This document shows positions 1 to 10,132 of a DNA stretch of 49,171 bases, in pieces. The position numbers were made by a program, and so were the translations under genes. The stretch lies in assembly GCA_903939765.1 (NCBI GenBank), contig CAJAIK010000051.1, positions 1 through 49,171 on the forward strand. Reading direction: 5' to 3'. Origin of the DNA: an uncultured Chlorobiaceae bacterium. Lineage in GTDB: Bacteria; Bacteroidota; Chlorobiia; Chlorobiales; Chlorobiaceae. Below the pieces are notes generated by a model. That model was not told the DNA's origin, made no database searches, and saw nothing but the letters and a program-made list of their open reading frames with translations. Each line of letters begins with the position of its first letter. Within the stretch, counting starts at the first letter, position 1.

Positions 1-902
1 CGGCTCTTCTTCAGTGGGTCCCCAATGTATCATCTTTAACTCTCCCTTCCTAATCTTTTCTAAACCTTTCTTCCAAAAAAACTCCGGATTTGGCCAAATA
101 TCGCCTAAACAGCAGGGCTTTACGCTCTTTTGCGTGAATACTGGCAGTTCCAAAGTAAAATCCATAATAACCTTCGATTTTTAGACCTTGAAAACGTTGA
201 GGGCTTGCCGAAACACACCAATGTATTAAACTAAAGCATAAGTTTATTACCAATGAATCCTTGACAGCATTCGCACTCGAAGCTTTCCGGGGCATCAAGA
301 CGCTGCACTCTACCTGCCGCCGATTGACGTCCGCCGAAAAATAAAACATTACCTGCTCGGTCAGGGTTACAGGAGTTCTCAGCCCAATGCTTTTAGATGT
401 ATAGAGCATAAGCGGCAATGTGTTCGCGTGGTGCAATGACTGGTATGGAGAGAGGGCTATTTCCGCGATTGCAAAGATGCACGCACGGTGATCAACCCTC
501 TTTGTACTGCAACAGGATTACACCATGTGATTTATGGAGGGAATTGGGGCCGCTATGTGAAGAGCTTTCGGCCGGCTTCTCATCTCAGCATTGCTCCCGA
601 CTATCACAACTCTTGAACGGGTGAAATCCGGATATCCGGGAGAGCCCCATCATCCTTGCCCTTGTTGGCGGTTTCCTGTCTATTATTTCTTATCTTGACT
701 GTCGGTTTGCAGGCCGTTCAGACTGTTTTTCTGGCTGACGGCACTCGCTGGCAGTATGACGCAAAAAAAGTTATCTGTTGGAGTATGCTCACTTGCAGAG
801 GTCGGCATGATTTTGGGGACCGACATTTGTTACTGCTTATTTTTAAAACGGTTATGAGAGGACTTCTTCCCCTGGCCCTTGCCATCATAAAAGAGGAAAT
901 AC
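1..902. other. Leading region without a supported gene
   Basis: No protein here is recognisable on either strand. A 128-codon open frame on the minus strand (50-436) and short plus-strand frames (418-624, 656-922) have no motif, no good ribosome binding site and no recognisable family. The last one overlaps the start of the RNase gene in another frame. An AAGAGGAAAT stretch at about 890-899 is the ribosome binding site of the downstream RNase G/E gene. The region probably holds its promoter, but no convincing -35/-10 pair could be picked by eye. Confidence 0.5.
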
Positions 903-2597
903 ATGAAAAAAAGTTCGAATAAACAGTTGCTGATGAACAAGACCGGCGACGAGATCCAGGTTGCGCTGGTTGAGGAGGGTCGTCTGGTTGAGTTGATTAT
1001 TGAACGTCCCGAGAGCCGCAGAAGTATCGGTGATATCTATCTTGGTCGTGTGCATAAGGTTGTAGAGGGACTGAAGGCGGCTTTTGTTGATATCGGGCAG
1101 AAGTCAGACGGTTTCTTGCATTTTTCCGATGTGGGCACAACGAATGAAGATTATCGGGCGCTGATTGAGGATGATGATGATGATGAGAATGGCGGCGGGG
1201 AGGATTCCGATGCTGATGAAACACTCCATCCAGTCCGTTCAAGTGAAGAGCCTCCCTCCGGAACGGCCGTAAAGAGTGCGGCGCGCAGCGGAGCCAAAAG
1301 AAATCCTGTTGAGGAGCAGGAAAAAACAGAAAAGAGGCAGTCTTATACCCAGTTGATTGCCACCAAGCTCAAACCGAACGACTCCATCCTTGTGCAGGTC
1401 ATCAAAGAACCGATCAGCAGCAAGGGTTCACGCCTTACCTCCGATATTACCATTGCAGGGCGTTTCATGGTACTGCTTCCTTTTGGTGGCGGACAGGTTG
1501 CCGTTTCGCGCCGGGTCATTGCGCGCAAGGAGCGCTCAAGGCTGAAAAAGCTGGTCCGATCCATCCTTCCGGAAGGTTTTGGCGCCATTATTCGCACCGT
1601 TGCCGAAGATCAGGAGGAGACGCTGTTGAAGCAGGATCTTGAGAAGCTGCTTGCCAAGTGGACACAGATTGAGGAAAAGTTGCAGGATGCTGCCCCTCCC
1701 CAGTTGATTTTCAAGGAGGATACGATTATATCGAGTGTTCTGCGCGATTCGCTTACCTCTGACGTCACTGAAATTGTTGCAAATTCAGCGCAGATACACA
1801 AAGAGACGCTTAACTATATCCAGTGGGCTGCGCCAGAGATGGTAAAAAATGTAACCTTTTACCAGGGAAAGCTTCCCCTTTTCGAAGGGTACGGAATTGC
1901 CAAGGATGTTGAGTCAATCTTTTCTCGCAAAGTGTGGCTCAAGTCAGGCGGTTATATCATTATTGAGCACACCGAAGCGATGGTAGTTGTTGACGTCAAC
2001 AGCGGCAGGTATGCTGCCAAGCGGGAGCAGGAGGAGAACTCGCTGAAAACCAACCTTGAGGCTGCACGGGAAGTTGTGCGGCAGTTGCGGTTGCGTGATA
2101 TCGGAGGGATTATTGTGGTTGACTTTATCGATATGCTCGACCAGAAAAATGCCAAGAAAGTCTATGACTCCATGAAAACCGAGTTACGCAATGATCGGGC
2201 AAAATCGAATATTCTTCCCATGTCCGATTTCGGAATAATGCAGATTACCCGTGAGCGGATACGCCCAAGCCTGATGCAGCGGATGGGCGATCAGTGTCCT
2301 GCCTGCGGGGGAAGCGGCGTGGTACAGGCAAGGTTTACCACCATTAACCAGATTGAGCGATGGCTCAGGAAATACGCGCTTCAGCACCCCATGAAGTTTC
2401 AGCAGCTCGATCTCTATGTCAGCCCTACAGTTGTTGAACCATTGCAGAACAGTGACATGAAGACTGAACTGAAGTGGTTTCTTCAGCACATGCTGTTTGT
2501 ACAGGTAAAGCCGGATGAGAGTCTCAGAAGTGATGATTTCCGCTTTTACAGCAGAAAAAACAATAAGGATATTACCGCCGAATATGGCGATATTTAA
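903..2597 (+). CDS. rng: Ribonuclease G/E family endoribonuclease
   Basis: Single-strand-specific endoribonuclease for rRNA and mRNA processing, 564 residues, closer in length to RNase G than to full RNase E. The N-terminal S1 domain is recognisable from GDIYLGRV and AAFVDIG. It is interrupted at about residues 88-145 by a low-complexity acidic insert ([17 protein letters not shown]). The DNase I-like catalytic core has the two metal-binding acidic sites, VVVDVNSG (Asp364) and VVDFIDM (Asp407). The Zn-link CPAC (Cys465, Cys468) that holds dimers together follows. The start at 903 is preceded by AAGAGGAA about 5 bases upstream. No C-terminal degradosome scaffold is present. dapD starts 24 bases after the stop, so co-transcription is likely. 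The family call is sure; the G versus E label is a convention. Confidence 0.93.
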   Translation: MKKSSNKQLLMNKTGDEIQVALVEEGRLVELIIERPESRRSIGDIYLGRVHKVVEGLKAAFVDIGQKSDGFLHFSDVGTTNEDYRALIEDDDDDENGGGEDSDADETLHPVRSSEEPPSGTAVKSAARSGAKRNPVEEQEKTEKRQSYTQLIATKLKPNDSILVQVIKEPISSKGSRLTSDITIAGRFMVLLPFGGGQVAVSRRVIARKERSRLKKLVRSILPEGFGAIIRTVAEDQEETLLKQDLEKLLAKWTQIEEKLQDAAPPQLIFKEDTIISSVLRDSLTSDVTEIVANSAQIHKETLNYIQWAAPEMVKNVTFYQGKLPLFEGYGIAKDVESIFSRKVWLKSGGYIIIEHTEAMVVVDVNSGRYAAKREQEENSLKTNLEAAREVVRQLRLRDIGGIIVVDFIDMLDQKNAKKVYDSMKTELRNDRAKSNILPMSDFGIMQITRERIRPSLMQRMGDQCPACGGSGVVQARFTTINQIERWLRKYALQHPMKFQQLDLYVSPTVVEPLQNSDMKTELKWFLQHMLFVQVKPDESLRSDDFRFYSRKNNKDITAEYGDI

Positions 2598-2621
2598 CAG
2601 TAAAACAGCAGAGCGAGCGTT

Positions 2622-3485
2622 ATGGGACAGTATGATACATTGAAAGAGTCAATTCTTGGTTTTTCATCGCTTGGAGCTGCCGCGCTCTGGGAAATTCCTG
2701 AAGCGCGGATAGTTTTTAACCAGTTCAAGCAGTTGCTCAATGAGGGGCTGGTAAGGGCTGCGGAAAAATCGGGCGACGAGTGGCAGGTCAACTTCTGGGT
2801 CAAGGAGGGCATTCTGCTCGGTATGCGTCTTGGAAGACTTCAGGGCAGTTATGTCTCTCTTGATGAGCATGGCACCGGATTTACCTTTATCGACAAGGAC
2901 ACCTGGCCTCTGAAAACAATAACAATGGAGAATCATGTCCGAATTGTACCGGGAGGATCGGCGGTTCGGGACGGCTCCTATCTGGCACCTTCGGTGGTGA
3001 TCATGCCTCCGGCCTATGTCAATGTCGGGGCTTACGTTGATGAGGGAACCATGATTGATTCCCATGCCCTTGTGGGAAGTTGTGCCCAGGTTGGCAAAAA
3101 GGTGCATCTTTCTGCCGGTGTTCAGGTCGGCGGTGTGCTTGAACCAGTGGGGGCCATGCCGGTTATTATTGAGAATGAGGTAATGGTTGGCGGGAACTGC
3201 GGCATTTATGAGGGAACCATTGTGAGTGAACGGGCGGTTATTGGTACAGGAGTCATCCTGAACGGCTCAACGCCTGTCTACGACCTGGTGCGCAATACCA
3301 TTTATCGCAAAAGCGCCGACGCTCCTCTTATTATTCCTGCCGGGGCGGTCGTTGTTGCCGGATCACGAAAAATCAAGGGGGATTTTGCTGCTGAACACGG
3401 ACTTTCCATCTATACGCCGGTAATTATAAAATACCGCGACGAGCGAACTGACAGTGCAACGGCTCTTGAAGAGGCTTTAAGGTGA
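2622..3485 (+). CDS. dapD: 2,3,4,5-tetrahydropyridine-2,6-dicarboxylate N-succinyltransferase
   Basis: Uses succinyl-CoA to succinylate tetrahydrodipicolinate in the succinylase branch of lysine and meso-diaminopimelate synthesis; cytoplasmic, normally a trimer. It has 287 residues, near the usual 270-280. The second half is a left-handed beta-helix made of hexapeptide repeats (residues about 95-240). Recognisable landmarks are the stretch around [20 protein letters not shown] and [15 protein letters not shown]. It lies 24 bases after the RNase gene. Its stop is immediately followed by the start of the S41 protease gene, so the three look like one transcript. The annotation is firm. Confidence 0.94.
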   Translation: MGQYDTLKESILGFSSLGAAALWEIPEARIVFNQFKQLLNEGLVRAAEKSGDEWQVNFWVKEGILLGMRLGRLQGSYVSLDEHGTGFTFIDKDTWPLKTITMENHVRIVPGGSAVRDGSYLAPSVVIMPPAYVNVGAYVDEGTMIDSHALVGSCAQVGKKVHLSAGVQVGGVLEPVGAMPVIIENEVMVGGNCGIYEGTIVSERAVIGTGVILNGSTPVYDLVRNTIYRKSADAPLIIPAGAVVVAGSRKIKGDFAAEHGLSIYTPVIIKYRDERTDSATALEEALR

Positions 3486-5234
3486 ATGATGCAGAGGAAC
3501 GGAAAGAATAACGGAGGATGGCTGCAGAGGGTCTCCATGCAGCAGAGTGTCGCATACTTAATGACGGCCCTTATTCTTTTCTGTTCCGTTCCCTCCGTAT
3601 CACTTTCCGCACCATCTACCCGCTCCGTTCCTGCAAATTCAACCGACAAAGAGTATTTCGAGATTGTAAAAAGCATCAATCTGCTGGGCGAGGTCTATCG
3701 CGAGGTTTCAAAAAACTATGTTGATACACTCAATGTCAGCGGACTGATGTATGCGGGTATTGATGGCATGCTTCGCACCCTTGACCAGTACACTGTTTTT
3801 CTTGATGAAAATGACTCCGATGAGCTTGATGAAATGACCAGCGGACAGTATGCCGGTATCGGCATCTCCATTGCCTCCATTGATGGTTCGGTTTTTGTCA
3901 CCTCCGTGCTTGATGGTTATGCTGCGGCAAAAGTGGGCATCAAAGTTGGTGACTGCATTGTGGCCATTAACAACGAGAGTGTCGAAAAGATATCGCTCGA
4001 CAAGGTCAAGGCATTGATCAAGGGTGCTGCCGGAACTCCTTTGCTTTTCAAGCTTGAGCGTCAGGGCACTCCCCCTTTTTCTATAAGGCTGACGCGGGAG
4101 GAGGTGCGGGTAAGCACGGTGAGTTATTCCGGGAATTTTGGCGGTATAGGCTACATTGAGATGAAAAGCTTCGGTGCCCGTTCGACGGCCGACCTGCGTG
4201 ATGCCTTTCAGGGGCTTGTGCGTCAGTCGGCAGAGCAGCATATCCCGCTGAAAGGGCTGGTCCTTGATCTCAGAAACAATCCCGGCGGACTGCTCAATGT
4301 TGCCGTTGATGTTGCTTCGCTCTTTGTGCCCAACGGCAGTGAGGTGGTCTCTATTCGCGGGCGATTGCTGGAAACCGCAAAATCCTATGTAACCGAGACG
4401 CCTCCACTTGATGCGCGGCTACCCCTTGCGATACTGATCAACGCTCAGAGCGCTTCTGCGGCAGAAATTGTTGCTGGCGCTATTCAGGATCTTGACCGGG
4501 GGATTATCATAGGAGAACGCTCTTACGGCAAAGGGCTGGTACAGTCGGTTGTAAGGCTCTCTTATAACACGGCACTAAAGGTGACAACATCGAAATATTA
4601 TACCCCTTCGGGCCGCTTGATCCAGAAAGAGAGCAATAATGCGGTGAAGGAATCACGCAAGGTACTGCTGAGGGTTCCGGAAAAAACGGTATCTGAGATG
4701 TTTTACACCAAAGGAAGAAGAAAGGTCTACGGTGGTGGTGGCATTATGCCCGATATTGAGTTCTCTGAACCACCGAAATCCCCCTACCTTTCGGAGCTCA
4801 GCAAAAAGGGGTTTTTCTTTCTGTTCGCCTCAGCCTATCGCTCGACTCACCCCCTTCGGCCATCACTGCCGCTCGACCGTCCTGCTCTGATGGCGTTATT
4901 CTCCGACTTTTTGCGGAGCAAAAAATTTGTTTACACCTCTGACCCTGAACGCCGCTTGAATGAGCTGAAAGAGAGCATGAAGAAAGTTCAGCCGGAGACG
5001 GCCGACAGTTCTCGGCAATACGTCTCGGCTTTTCAGCGGGAGATTGATCGGCTCAAAGAGCAGGAAATTGCAAAAGAGTCATCAGCAGTTGCAGAGGAAC
5101 TTGAAGTGGAGATTCTCCGCCATTATGATGAACGCATTGCACGGCATGCCGAACTTGACCACGACCCTGTGTTAAAAAAGGCCGTTGAGGAGCTTTCGGA
5201 TTCACGGAAATATGCAGGAATTCTTCATCCCTGA
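3486..5234 (+). CDS. ctpA: Carboxyl-terminal processing protease (S41 family, PDZ domain)
   Basis: Periplasmic Tsp/CtpA-type serine protease, 582 residues. A hydrophobic segment at about residues 20-42 looks like a signal peptide or anchor. A PDZ domain follows at about 105-190 (GIGISIASIDGSVFVTSV onward), then the S41 core. The catalytic Ser/Lys pair is visible: Ser324 in NAQSASAAE and Lys349 in SYGKGLVQ, 25 residues apart as in Tsp. The C-terminal about 150 residues are charged and probably helical. Two ATG codons sit in tandem at 3486 and 3489, directly after the dapD stop. The 3' end overlaps the convergent Ycf49-like gene by 10 bases. Family certain; substrate unknown. Confidence 0.9.
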   Translation: MMQRNGKNNGGWLQRVSMQQSVAYLMTALILFCSVPSVSLSAPSTRSVPANSTDKEYFEIVKSINLLGEVYREVSKNYVDTLNVSGLMYAGIDGMLRTLDQYTVFLDENDSDELDEMTSGQYAGIGISIASIDGSVFVTSVLDGYAAAKVGIKVGDCIVAINNESVEKISLDKVKALIKGAAGTPLLFKLERQGTPPFSIRLTREEVRVSTVSYSGNFGGIGYIEMKSFGARSTADLRDAFQGLVRQSAEQHIPLKGLVLDLRNNPGGLLNVAVDVASLFVPNGSEVVSIRGRLLETAKSYVTETPPLDARLPLAILINAQSASAAEIVAGAIQDLDRGIIIGERSYGKGLVQSVVRLSYNTALKVTTSKYYTPSGRLIQKESNNAVKESRKVLLRVPEKTVSEMFYTKGRRKVYGGGGIMPDIEFSEPPKSPYLSELSKKGFFFLFASAYRSTHPLRPSLPLDRPALMALFSDFLRSKKFVYTSDPERRLNELKESMKKVQPETADSSRQYVSAFQREIDRLKEQEIAKESSAVAEELEVEILRHYDERIARHAELDHDPVLKKAVEELSDSRKYAGILHP

Positions 5235-5911
5235 TCACCCAGCAACTGCTCCCGTTCATATTCTCTGATCTTGCGGTGTGCTCCGATGGCAATCATGAGA
5301 TTACTGACGCTCAGCAGGCTTTCGGCAGCGCCGTGCAGCAGGTCATCATGTGATAGCGTTGAATAACCCCTTACTTCAGTGGCGAGGTACATGCAAAAGA
5401 TGGTGACCGAGATGAAGATCAGCACAAACCAGAAGCCGACAACCGTCAACCCGGAAAAAATAGTCCGGTCACGACGGTAGAGTAACAGCAGCAGTACAAG
5501 AAAGGTGATATAAACAACGCTTGAGAGCTGCAGAATGGCGTCAAAGATATCTGCCCCGAGCCATGATTGTGGCTTTCCGGCAATCATGATAGCGGCAAGA
5601 GCGGCAACGGGAGTTGCAGAAGAGGTTTTCTTCGTCGATTTCAGCAGGTTCAGGGTTGCAAGCAGGAGCGCGGTGCTGCCAAAAAGGTTAATGAGCTCCG
5701 ACATGTCGAGAAGCAACGGAATGGAATCGCCGGAGATATGATAACCCAGTACAAAAAAGCTGCCACTCCAGTGTGGCAGCATGGCAAGACCAAAGAGACG
5801 GATATCGCGCCGCCCCGTTATTTTTCCATAATGAAAGAGCAGGGCTGCGGCAATTCCCCATTCAAGCGCCGAAGAGATATGGATAATCCAGTTTGGAAAG
5901 GAGAGCAGCAT
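5225..5911 (-). CDS. Ycf49-like membrane protein (DUF2499 + DUF3593 fusion)
   Basis: Integral membrane protein of 228 residues with about six or seven hydrophobic segments. The N-terminal half (FPNWIIHISSALEWGIAA, then AMLPHWSGSFFVLGYH) resembles the DUF2499/Ycf49 family of cyanobacteria and plastids. The C-terminal half (STLSHDDLLHGAAESLLSVS) resembles DUF3593. In phototrophs these are, to my knowledge, usually separate small proteins, so this reads as a natural fusion. The start codon abuts the stop of bchP with no gap, and the gene is the last of a glyS-bchP-ycf49-like run. Function is unknown. The location suggests a role in photosynthetic membranes, perhaps with the reductase encoded next door. 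Family recognition is by eye. Confidence 0.65.
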   Translation of the reverse strand: MLLSFPNWIIHISSALEWGIAAALLFHYGKITGRRDIRLFGLAMLPHWSGSFFVLGYHISGDSIPLLLDMSELINLFGSTALLLATLNLLKSTKKTSSATPVAALAAIMIAGKPQSWLGADIFDAILQLSSVVYITFLVLLLLLYRRDRTIFSGLTVVGFWFVLIFISVTIFCMYLATEVRGYSTLSHDDLLHGAAESLLSVSNLMIAIGAHRKIREYEREQLLGDQG

Positions 5912-7054
5912 TCAAGAACCCTTGATCAGATGGTAGACGTTTTTGGACATAATTTTGATCTGGGTCAACCATGACGCCGGCACCATTTTTTTATAGAGAT
6001 AAGAGTCGAAGGTTATCCGCTGCACATCATCGTCAGCGCAAATCGCAACAAAACTCTCCCTGACCCGGTCATTGCGGTAGTATACGGACTGTAAAACCTC
6101 AAGGCCAAAAAAGATCGGAGCATAGAGTTTGCGAAACTCTTTTTCATAGCTCTTCAGTGGTGTTTTATGGTTAAGGTGCTTGATCATGGCCTCAGCCCCA
6201 AGCTTTCCTGAGCGCATAGCGAAAAAAATACCCTCCCCGTTTGCAGGAGTAACCAGGCCTGCAGCATCACCGACCAGAATGGCCTTTTCCTGGGTAAATG
6301 ATTTCCGTGGTTTCATCGGAATTTTGGCCGCTTCGTCGAGGTAGGGCTCATCGGTGATCCCTATTTTTTCAAGAAAACGTTTCTGGAGAATTTTGATGTT
6401 GTGGTGCTTGTCATCAGTCCCTGTACCAATGGCCAGATGGTCGGCCTTGGGAAAAATCCAGCCGTAAAAGTCAGGTGAGACATCGCCATCAAACCAGATT
6501 TCAATGGAATCGCTGAAACTCTGGATGGCTGGAGTGTATTTGAATCGCTGCTGCATGGCAATTACCTTCAGCTCGTTGGGCGGAAAGTGCAGATCAATGG
6601 CCGTTTTTGAGTTTGCTCCATCTGCCCCGATAATCCTTCGGACACGCAGAGACGGAACCTTGTCGTCAAGTGTATTGATGACAAAGCCGTCGCCAGAGTG
6701 TGTAATTGATTTCACAAGCCCTTCGACCACAACGGCCCCGGCCCGTTCAGCTTCAGAACGCAGATAGTTGTCGAATTTTTCACGCCGTACCATGCCTACA
6801 TAGCCGTTTGGCATCTGCATCTCAATGATTCTCCCTTTTGGAGAGCGGGCTCTCATACTCGACAGTTTTTTTTCGATCAGTTCGTCAGGAATTTGAAACT
6901 CTTCGATAAGGCCAAGTGGAATTGCGCCTCCACAGGGTTTAATGTTTTCAAGGTTTCGCTCAATGAGAACTGTTGAGATTCCGGCTGTTGCCAGTACGGC
7001 TGCTGCGATGGCACCCGAAGGGCCGCCACCGATTACTGCGACATCGTAACGCAT
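5912..7054 (-). CDS. bchP: Geranylgeranyl reductase family FAD-dependent oxidoreductase (BchP-like)
   Basis: Flavoprotein of 380 residues that reduces the geranylgeranyl chain to phytyl, in bacteriochlorophyll or quinone synthesis. The N-terminus carries the FAD dinucleotide motif [14 protein letters not shown] (residues 9-22). A GADGANSK motif follows in the middle, and the second FAD motif is [17 protein letters not shown]. The gene lies 3 bases downstream of glyS and abuts the Ycf49-like gene, so it is probably part of that operon. Green sulfur bacteria carry more than one geranylgeranyl reductase paralogue. Which one this is, chlorophyll- or quinone-specific, cannot be decided from motifs alone. 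Confidence 0.82.
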   Translation of the reverse strand: MRYDVAVIGGGPSGAIAAAVLATAGISTVLIERNLENIKPCGGAIPLGLIEEFQIPDELIEKKLSSMRARSPKGRIIEMQMPNGYVGMVRREKFDNYLRSEAERAGAVVVEGLVKSITHSGDGFVINTLDDKVPSLRVRRIIGADGANSKTAIDLHFPPNELKVIAMQQRFKYTPAIQSFSDSIEIWFDGDVSPDFYGWIFPKADHLAIGTGTDDKHHNIKILQKRFLEKIGITDEPYLDEAAKIPMKPRKSFTQEKAILVGDAAGLVTPANGEGIFFAMRSGKLGAEAMIKHLNHKTPLKSYEKEFRKLYAPIFFGLEVLQSVYYRNDRVRESFVAICADDDVQRITFDSYLYKKMVPASWLTQIKIMSKNVYHLIKGS

Positions 7055-7057
7055 GGC

Positions 7058-8533
7058 TTAAAGCTTGTTTATTTTTGATGCTATAAATTCCCGTACCCTC
7101 GAAATATCAATCCTCTCCTGTGTTGCCGTGTCGCGGTAGCGCACAGTAACACTGCCCTCTTCAAGTGACTGATGATCAACCGTGATACAGAAGGGTGTCC
7201 CAATCTCGTCCTGGCGGCGATAGCGTTTACCGATAGAGCCCGCATCATCATACTGAACAAGAAAATCCTGCGAAAGTTCATCCCGAAGCAGAGAAGCTTT
7301 TTCTCCCATCCCACCCTTTTTCATCAGAGGCAGTACTGCGGCTTTTACCGGCGCAACTTTCGGCGACAGCTTCAGGACCACACGCTCATCACCGTCAACG
7401 GTATCTTCCGTGTAGGCATCTGCAAGCAGCGCAAGAAAGAGGCGGTCGCACCCGGCGGAGGTTTCAACCACATAAGGGAGATAGCGCTCATTGGTTAGCT
7501 GGTCAATATACTCCATATTTTTGCCTGAAAACTCCTGATGCTGTTTCAGGTCAAAATCAGTTCTGGAGTGAATTCCCTCTATTTCCTCAACCCCAAAAGG
7601 GAATTCAAACTTGATATCGTAGGCAAGGTCAGCATAGTGGGCAAGCTTGTCGTGTTTGTACCAGTGGAGCTTTTTCTTGTTGATGCCGAGAGCAGTGGTA
7701 TACCAGGCAAACCGTTCTTCCCGCCAGGCCTCGAATGATTCCGCCTGGGTGCCGGGTTTGACAAAGTATTGCATCTCCATCTGTTCAAACTCCACCATGC
7801 GAAAGATAAAGTTTCCCTTCACAATCTCGTTCCGGAAAGCTTTGCCTATTTGCGCAATGCCAAACGGAACCTTCATGCGTGATGACTCACGAATGTTATG
7901 AAAGTTCACAAAAATCCCCTGCGCGGTTTCAGGGCGCAGGTAAACAATACTTGATTTGTCAGCCACAGCACCCATATTGCACTGGAACATCAGATTGAAC
8001 TGGCGCACCTCGGTCCAGTCACCTGATCCCGTATCCTGAGCCTTGATTCCTTCTGCGATGATGATGTCGTACAGTGCCCGGTTTGAATCCTCAGAAAAGG
8101 CAACAGCTTCATAAGCGCCCTGTACCCTCAGGAGCTCTTCGTCCTTGTTGTCTCTGCGCAGTTTTTCAATATGATTCTCGATCAGGTGGTCAGCGCGGTA
8201 GCGCCTTTTAGTGGTACGATCGTCAATCATCGGATCATTGAAACTCGCCACATGGCCTGAAGCCTCCCACACCCGAGGATTCATCATGATGGCGGCATCA
8301 AGGCCAACAATATTCTGATGGCGTCGGGTCATTGAGTTCCACCAAAGTTCCTTGATATTCCTTTTCATCTCACTGCCAAGCGGCCCGTAATCAAAACATG
8401 AGGAGAGCCCCTCATAGATCTCGGACGATGGAAAAATAAAGCCGCGTCGTTTGGCCAGGGAAACCAGTTTATGCATCACTTTATCAGGGGGCATATTCAC
8501 ACTCTGCACCCGTGCTTGATCGGTATTACTCAT
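7058..8533 (-). CDS. glyS: Glycyl-tRNA synthetase, single-chain (alpha2) type
   Basis: Class II aminoacyl-tRNA synthetase charging tRNA-Gly, 491 residues, the eukaryote/archaea-like single-chain form rather than the alpha2beta2 enzyme. Visible landmarks are RRGFIFPSSEIYEGLSSCFD near the N-terminus, the class II motif 2 region FGIAQIGKAFRNEI, and ETSAGCDRLFLALL (motif 3). The C-terminal anticodon-binding domain begins around APVKAAVLPLMKK. The start at 8533 has no good ribosome binding site. First gene of the minus-strand run with bchP and the Ycf49-like gene. The annotation is firm. Confidence 0.95.
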   Translation of the reverse strand: MSNTDQARVQSVNMPPDKVMHKLVSLAKRRGFIFPSSEIYEGLSSCFDYGPLGSEMKRNIKELWWNSMTRRHQNIVGLDAAIMMNPRVWEASGHVASFNDPMIDDRTTKRRYRADHLIENHIEKLRRDNKDEELLRVQGAYEAVAFSEDSNRALYDIIIAEGIKAQDTGSGDWTEVRQFNLMFQCNMGAVADKSSIVYLRPETAQGIFVNFHNIRESSRMKVPFGIAQIGKAFRNEIVKGNFIFRMVEFEQMEMQYFVKPGTQAESFEAWREERFAWYTTALGINKKKLHWYKHDKLAHYADLAYDIKFEFPFGVEEIEGIHSRTDFDLKQHQEFSGKNMEYIDQLTNERYLPYVVETSAGCDRLFLALLADAYTEDTVDGDERVVLKLSPKVAPVKAAVLPLMKKGGMGEKASLLRDELSQDFLVQYDDAGSIGKRYRRQDEIGTPFCITVDHQSLEEGSVTVRYRDTATQERIDISRVREFIASKINKL

Positions 8534-8731
8534 TATATATCAACAATATTATGGAAAACTTTACGGTAACTTTCTTTCAACAGGATAAAACATTCAAACT
8601 AAGAATGCAAGCAGGATAATCCGTGTATAGGTAAAGGCTCATTCTGCCGCGATATAAGCTATAGGATAAACCAGCAGGGGGCTAATACAGCTCTTCATAA
8701 ATTCTATACGATTTTTATCACAGGGTTACGG

Positions 8732-9049
8732 CTATCCAGTCTGAATTTCGGTTTTAAGAGCAATCTCTTCAAGAATTGAGCTTACCTTCAAACACTGGAA
8801 GATCGGACCAGCATATACAATGGTGCGACCACGGGTGTGAACTTCCCATGTATGTTTTTCAGCTTTCTGGCGAGGGCAACGTATCGCTTTGATTATCTGT
8901 TCAATCACTTCGTCGAAGCTATGCTCATCATCATTGAACAGAACGACACGGCATGCGTCATGCAGATCAGTTCCGGAGCGTTGTTCACTCTCTTTCGTGA
9001 CCGTGATTGATAAGGACGCCGTCCCTCTGTTTGCAGGTGAGGTGTTCAT
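8732..9049 (-). CDS. clpS: ATP-dependent Clp protease adaptor ClpS
   Basis: Adaptor that delivers N-degron substrates to ClpAP/ClpCP, 105 residues. The ClpS core is recognisable: [18 protein letters not shown] (the N-end-recognition loop region) and [16 protein letters not shown]. The first about 28 residues are a non-conserved, probably flexible tail, as is usual in the family. It stands alone between glyS and the LD-carboxypeptidase gene, with an untranslated gap of about 200 bases on the glyS side in which nothing was recognised. The family is clear. Confidence 0.9.
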   Translation of the reverse strand: MNTSPANRGTASLSITVTKESEQRSGTDLHDACRVVLFNDDEHSFDEVIEQIIKAIRCPRQKAEKHTWEVHTRGRTIVYAGPIFQCLKVSSILEEIALKTEIQTG

Positions 9050-9121
9050 AAGATAGCAACACGATATGTTATAAGAGCCGAAACAGGCAGTGTAACCTGG
9101 AAGCTCAACCGGAATTAATCC

Positions 9122-10072
9122 TCATGCAATGACCGGTTGAACCGCCCCGAGTGAAAAATTGCCAGCCTGAGAGAGCTCCATTTTGAAGCGGGCTCCAATC
9201 GGGATGGTCATCAGATTTCTGATATGGCCGTAAGAGAGCCCTCTCATGACCGGGCCGTCAATATGGGCCTCTTCACTGTAATAGTTAAAAATATGCTGCT
9301 GCCGAAAATTTTCCGCTTTTGTATTCTCGGCTTCATTGCCGAACTGACCGAAAAGAATCCCTTTGCACTGTGCCAGCAAACCGGCATTGTCGAGGTGTGA
9401 CAGCATTCTGTCTATGCGGTATGCCGGTTCGTTGATATCTTCCAGAAAAAGCAGCGAATCGTTCAGTATCGGCATGTAGGGCGTACCAATCATCGAAGAG
9501 AGAACGGAGAGATTCCCGCCAACGAGCATCCCTTCTGCCTTCCCGGATCTGATGCAGGTTATGGGGTGGTCAGGGTAGTTCTGAAGAGAAAGAGCATAAG
9601 CGGGAGAGGTCAACATGCCCCAGAAATGCTCTTCTGTATAGGGTGTCGGTTTGTAGAGTTCTGTCGCAAGCATCGGACCGGAAAAGCTGATCAGTCCGGT
9701 TTTGGCAAACAATGCAAGCGAGATTGCGGTTATGTCCGAATAACCGACAACTATTTTTGGATTGGCGGCTATAAGGTCATAATTTATTTTTTTTAATAAT
9801 CTTGATGCACCAGCGCCTCCCCTCAGGCAGATAATTGCCTTTATTGCAGGATCAAGGAACATCTCATGCAGATCGTGAAGCTTCTGCTGGTCAGCGATTG
9901 CCGGATCGGTATCAATGCAGTTGAGGTGGCGTGAGGGCTTGACCCGGTAGCCGTTATTTTCGAGATAGCCAACTGCCTGCCCGATTTTATCAGGATAGGC
10001 GCAATGTGAAGAGGGGGAGATGAGGCCGATAGTATCTCCCTTGCGCAGGGCTTTTGGGGTAAGGGTTTTCAT
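9122..10072 (-). CDS. ldcA: LD-carboxypeptidase (S66 family, muramoyltetrapeptide carboxypeptidase)
   Basis: Cleaves the terminal D-alanine from murein tetrapeptides during cell-wall recycling; 316 residues from the chosen start. The S66 catalytic set is visible: the nucleophile Ser112 in VVGYSDIT, the Glu in LLFLEDINEPAYRIDRML, and the His in LSYGHIRNLMTIPIG. The start is placed at the ATG at 10072. An upstream in-frame GTG at 10093 lies inside the atpC terminator hairpin (10083-10112) and is unlikely to be translated. The N-terminus MKTLTPKALRKGDTIGLISP is typical of the family. No signal peptide is seen, so it acts in the cytoplasm. Confidence 0.88.
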   Translation of the reverse strand: MKTLTPKALRKGDTIGLISPSSHCAYPDKIGQAVGYLENNGYRVKPSRHLNCIDTDPAIADQQKLHDLHEMFLDPAIKAIICLRGGAGASRLLKKINYDLIAANPKIVVGYSDITAISLALFAKTGLISFSGPMLATELYKPTPYTEEHFWGMLTSPAYALSLQNYPDHPITCIRSGKAEGMLVGGNLSVLSSMIGTPYMPILNDSLLFLEDINEPAYRIDRMLSHLDNAGLLAQCKGILFGQFGNEAENTKAENFRQQHIFNYYSEEAHIDGPVMRGLSYGHIRNLMTIPIGARFKMELSQAGNFSLGAVQPVIA

Positions 10073-10082
10073 AAAACCATAA

Positions 10083-10112
10083 AACACCAGCACCCGTGAA
10101 GATGCTGATGTT
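10083..10112 (-). terminator. Intrinsic terminator after atpC
   Basis: On the minus strand a 10-bp stem (AACATCAGCA pairing with TGCTGGTGTT, one G-T wobble) with a 10-base loop is followed by a T-run (TTTT). It lies 20-50 bases beyond the atpC stop and just before the ATG of the LD-carboxypeptidase gene, separating the two transcription units. Confidence 0.7.
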
Positions 10113-10132
10113 CTTTAATCATTGGCATAAAA

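Noticed and set aside
50-436. A 128-codon minus-strand open frame as a gene
   Set aside because: No recognisable motif, no ribosome binding site, and its composition gives no sign of coding.
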